A stretch of DNA of 9,300 bases from Kiloniellales bacterium (lineage in GTDB: Bacteria; Pseudomonadota; Alphaproteobacteria; Kiloniellales; JAKSDN01), in the NCBI GenBank assembly GCA_022360075.1, contig JAKSDN010000087.1, positions 1-9,300 on the forward strand. The letters are read 5' to 3'. How positions within the stretch are numbered: position 1 is the stretch's first letter; every line of letters starts with the position of its first letter. Positions 7,133-9,300 of the stretch are shown here, in pieces. The notes under the pieces are model-generated. The model saw only the letters and a list, made by a program, of their open reading frames with translations, had not been told where the DNA came from and did no database searches. The translations under genes and the position numbers were made by a program.

Positions 7133-9046
7133 GTGACTGTTCCTGTGGTGCGCGTCGAGGAACGTGACCGTCTCGCTTGGGTGACCATTGACAATCCTCC
7201 CGTCAACGCGACCTCGGCTGCGGTCCGAAAGGGGCTCTGGGAGGCCGTGCGGGGTGTCGGCGCCATGAACGTGCATGCGGTCGTCCTGCGCTGCGCGGGC
7301 CGGACTTTCGTCGCCGGCGGCGATATCAGGGAGTTCGACGCACCGCCGGTCAAACCCGATCTGCCGGATATCGTTCGCGCAATCGAAGATTGCCGGGTGC
7401 CTTGGATCGCAGCCATGCACGGCTCCATCTTTGGCGGGGGCCTCGAAATCGCGCTGGGCTGCGCCTATCGTGTTGCCACCGGGGCGGCGACCTTTGCCTT
7501 GCCTGAGGTCAAACTGGGGATCGTACCCGGGGCCGGTGGGACGCAGCGTCTTCCCCGCCTTGTCGGGACGGAGCTCGCCCTCGAAATGGCGACGACCGGA
7601 GAGCCGGTATCCGCTGAAGCGTTTCTCGCCGCAAGCGGCCTCGACGATATTCTTTCCGATCTCGAAGACCGGACGCTGATTTCTTTTGCCCTGGGCCTGA
7701 CCGGCCGTCCGCAGGCAACGCGCCTGCGCGGCATCTCGGCCCCGGATCCGGCGTGGTGGGCCGGGAGAGAGGCGGCCGTGAAACAGCGCGCAGGCGGACA
7801 GCGGTCGCCGCTTTGCAATTTCCAACTTGTGCAACTGGCCACTCGCGCGCCCTTCGACGCGGGGCAAACCGAAGAACGGTCCCTGCACCTCGAGCTCCGT
7901 CAGTCTCAACAGTCCCGGGCCTTACGCCACATCTTCTTTGCCGAGCGCAAGGCGGCCAAACCGGCCGTCATCGCCCGGCATAGACCGTGCACCCTTCGGT
8001 CCGTCGCGGTCGTGGGCGCCGGTCCGACCGCCTGCGGCCTCGCCGAGGACGCGCGTGCGGGCGGGCTGGAGGTGAGATTGGCCGGGAGCTTGGAGGGGCT
8101 TGCGACGGCCGCCTGGTCGCCCGATCTTGCGATTGTCGTGGGCGCGGAAGAACCGGATGAGGTGCGTTGCACGCTTCGCCGGTTGGCTGACGCGGCGGGC
8201 CCGCAGGCGATCCTGTCGATATGCTCGCGGCGCTTGGACTTGTCGCGGGTCTTCGAGGGCGTCCCGGACCGGAGCCGTTGTTTGGCGTTGTATTGCGCGG
8301 CTGCGGAGCGTCGGACGAAACTGCTGGAGATCATGGTCGCGCCGGACACGCGCGCCGAGGTCGCGTCCACGGGGGTCACCCTTGCCCGGCGTCTGTCCAG
8401 AACGCCTGTCCTCTCTTGCGGAGGCGCCGAGTTCGTCGGGTTGCGGCTGGAGAAGGCCGTTCGCCGTCAGGCGGAGGATCTTCTCGCCGAGGGCGCCTTG
8501 CCGCACGAGATCGATGCCGCATGGGGCGTGTTCGGCGTGCCGATGGGAGTATTCGAGTCAGAGGATGCCGCCGGCCTTGAGCCCCTCGGCACGGAACTCG
8601 ATGGCACGCGCCATCTCGGGATACGCGAGGCGCTGCTTGAAGCCGGCCGGCTGGGTCTGCGCGGCGGCAAAGGCTGGTATCGCTACGATCGGGGCGATCC
8701 GACGGCCCTGCCGGATCCGGAGGTCGAGGCCATGATTCGCGAGCACGCGCGCAAGCGCGGCATCCAACGCCGACGCCTCGGCGCGGACGAGATTTGCCGC
8801 CGCCTTCTCGCGGTTCTGATCAATGAAGGCGCGCGTGTCGTAGAGGAGGGCGTCGTCCCGGACGGCGCTTGCGTCGATGTTGTCGAAGTCGTCGGCCACG
8901 GCTTCCCCCGATGGCGCGGCGGGCCCATGTATCATGGCATGAAGGTCGGGATGGACAGGGTCGCAGGCTGGATGGATGAGGTCGTGGCGCGGAGCCGCCG
9001 CGGATCGTGGGCCGTTTCGAACACCCTCCGTGAAGCTGCGAAATGA
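7133..9046 (+). CDS. Enoyl-CoA hydratase fused to a degenerate 3-hydroxyacyl-CoA dehydrogenase (FadB/FadJ-like)
   Basis: A 637-residue protein with the FadJ-like order crotonase, linker, NAD-binding domain, C-terminal dehydrogenase domains. The hydratase half (about 1-190) looks intact: oxyanion-hole AGGDIREF (61-68) and FGGGLE (100-105), catalytic E105 and E125 spaced 20 apart as in known hydratases, then [12 protein letters not shown] (129-140). The linker keeps SPLCNF and [10 protein letters not shown]. The dehydrogenase half (about 288-600) has decayed. The nucleotide motif reads GAGPTACG (295-302), with Ala for the third Gly. The acidic residue after strand 2 is missing (G318). About 40 residues normally between strand 2 and DLAIV (331-335) are absent. 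The catalytic His falls at Y387, the Asn of GNR at L437 and the Ser of NTSS at Arg; only E399 remains. The C-terminal domain is conserved ([27 protein letters not shown]). I infer an active hydratase with a structural, non-catalytic dehydrogenase part. It is probably in one operon with the thiolase. Confidence 0.9.
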   Translation: MTVPVVRVEERDRLAWVTIDNPPVNATSAAVRKGLWEAVRGVGAMNVHAVVLRCAGRTFVAGGDIREFDAPPVKPDLPDIVRAIEDCRVPWIAAMHGSIFGGGLEIALGCAYRVATGAATFALPEVKLGIVPGAGGTQRLPRLVGTELALEMATTGEPVSAEAFLAASGLDDILSDLEDRTLISFALGLTGRPQATRLRGISAPDPAWWAGREAAVKQRAGGQRSPLCNFQLVQLATRAPFDAGQTEERSLHLELRQSQQSRALRHIFFAERKAAKPAVIARHRPCTLRSVAVVGAGPTACGLAEDARAGGLEVRLAGSLEGLATAAWSPDLAIVVGAEEPDEVRCTLRRLADAAGPQAILSICSRRLDLSRVFEGVPDRSRCLALYCAAAERRTKLLEIMVAPDTRAEVASTGVTLARRLSRTPVLSCGGAEFVGLRLEKAVRRQAEDLLAEGALPHEIDAAWGVFGVPMGVFESEDAAGLEPLGTELDGTRHLGIREALLEAGRLGLRGGKGWYRYDRGDPTALPDPEVEAMIREHARKRGIQRRRLGADEICRRLLAVLINEGARVVEEGVVPDGACVDVVEVVGHGFPRWRGGPMYHGMKVGMDRVAGWMDEVVARSRRGSWAVSNTLREAAK

Positions 9047-9060
9047 GAGGGGATGGAGAA

Positions 9061-9297
9061 ATGCCGGTTGCCCGCGACGCCTGCATGCCTCTCCGACCTC
9101 TCCGATTGAAACGGCCCGAAATCCTCCATGCCTTCACGCTTGCCTCATCGAGGTTCTCACGCATGGACCGCCCCGGGTTTGCCGAAGGCTCCAACTCTTC
9201 GGAGAACGGAGCGGTGGGGAACCAAGGGACAGGGGGCATTCACGAGATGAACTATCCTTTGGGATCAGTTTGGGCTGGGTGGCTTTCGCTGAATTGA
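9061..9297 (+). CDS. Doubtful 78-residue ORF after the fusion gene
   Basis: Starts at ATG 9061, eight bases after AGAGGGG; an in-frame ATG at 9043 also overlaps the fusion-gene stop. The product (MPVARDACMP... to ...VWAGWLSLN) has no recognisable domain, signal peptide or membrane segment. Codon third positions are noticeably less G/C-rich than in the genes upstream, and a tandem 9-bp repeat lies inside it. It is most likely spurious and is listed only so that it is not lost. Confidence 0.12.
   Translation: MPVARDACMPLRPLRLKRPEILHAFTLASSRFSRMDRPGFAEGSNSSENGAVGNQGTGGIHEMNYPLGSVWAGWLSLN
9088..9105. repeat. Perfect tandem duplication of a 9-bp unit
   Basis: CCTCTCCGA occurs twice back to back (9088-9096 and 9097-9105), 42 bases after the last gene. 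It could be a slippage duplication or a pair of binding half-sites. Nothing nearby decides between these. Confidence 0.5.
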
Positions 9298-9300
9298 ACC

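Larger units (their letters stand above)
9047..9300. other. 254-base tail without a recognisable gene
   Basis: No known protein is visible. An ORF from ATG 9061 to TGA 9297 (78 residues) has a fair ribosome-binding site (AGAGGGG, 9046-9052), but its third codon positions are only about two-thirds G/C, clearly lower than the neighbouring genes look, and the product resembles nothing I know, so it is probably not coding. A short hairpin, CCGAAG (9182-9187) with CTTCGG (9197-9202), has no T-run and is a poor terminator. The segment may be an untranslated tail or the leader of a gene beyond the right edge. Confidence 0.5.

Noticed and set aside
7997..8752. Sequencing error or frameshift as the cause of the degenerate dehydrogenase domain
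   Set aside because: Recognisable family sequence continues in the same frame on both sides, and the losses are scattered substitutions plus one in-frame shortening, not a shifted segment.
9182..9202. Intrinsic terminator after the fusion gene
   Set aside because: The stem is only six pairs, the loop nine bases, and no T-run follows.
1..9300. Mobile elements, CRISPR arrays, tRNA or rRNA genes
   Set aside because: No transposase or integrase motifs, no regularly spaced repeats, and no tRNA- or rRNA-like segments were found; nearly all of the window is accounted for by metabolic genes.

Overview
The window is a GC-rich bacterial stretch carrying one co-directional (+ strand) catabolic gene cluster. 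Strong G/C preference at third codon positions, ATGA stop/start overlaps and the sequence style of the proteins suggest a proteobacterium, most likely an alphaproteobacterium. That placement is an inference, because there is no rRNA or marker gene here.

Layout: (1) 1-501, the C-terminal 166 residues of a PLP fold-type IV (IlvE/BCAT-like) aminotransferase, cut by the left edge but still holding the catalytic lysine. (2) 498-2132, HyuB, and (3) 2129-4213, HyuA, the two subunits of an ATP-dependent hydantoinase/oxoprolinase/lactamase-type enzyme. These three genes are joined by 4-bp ATGA overlaps. (4) 4210-4344, a possible 44-codon ORF with a further ATGA overlap. (5) 4364-5839, an NAD(P)-dependent aldehyde dehydrogenase. 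(6) 5919-7121, a thiolase very close in motif pattern to 3-oxoadipyl-CoA thiolase (PcaF/PaaJ). (7) 7133-9046, a fused enoyl-CoA hydratase/3-hydroxyacyl-CoA dehydrogenase whose hydratase half keeps its catalytic residues but whose dehydrogenase half looks catalytically dead. (8) 9047-9300, no recognisable gene.

Working hypothesis: the enzyme set fits a pathway from a cyclic amide to central metabolism. HyuBA would open a lactam with ATP to an omega-amino acid. The aminotransferase would give the semialdehyde and the aldehyde dehydrogenase a dicarboxylate. After CoA activation and dehydrogenation (neither gene is in view), the hydratase and thiolase would finish beta-oxidation. With a 3-oxoadipyl-CoA thiolase the best-fitting carbon chain is C6, meaning caprolactam -> 6-aminohexanoate -> 6-oxohexanoate -> adipate -> adipyl-CoA -> acetyl-CoA + succinyl-CoA. 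This resembles the known pseudomonad caprolactam route, which starts with a HyuA/HyuB-type caprolactamase, but has a class IV aminotransferase in the place of the class III omega-transaminase. The substrate is inferred from gene content only; other cyclic amides or imides remain possible.

No regulator, promoter, strong terminator, RNA gene, mobile element or CRISPR array could be supported.
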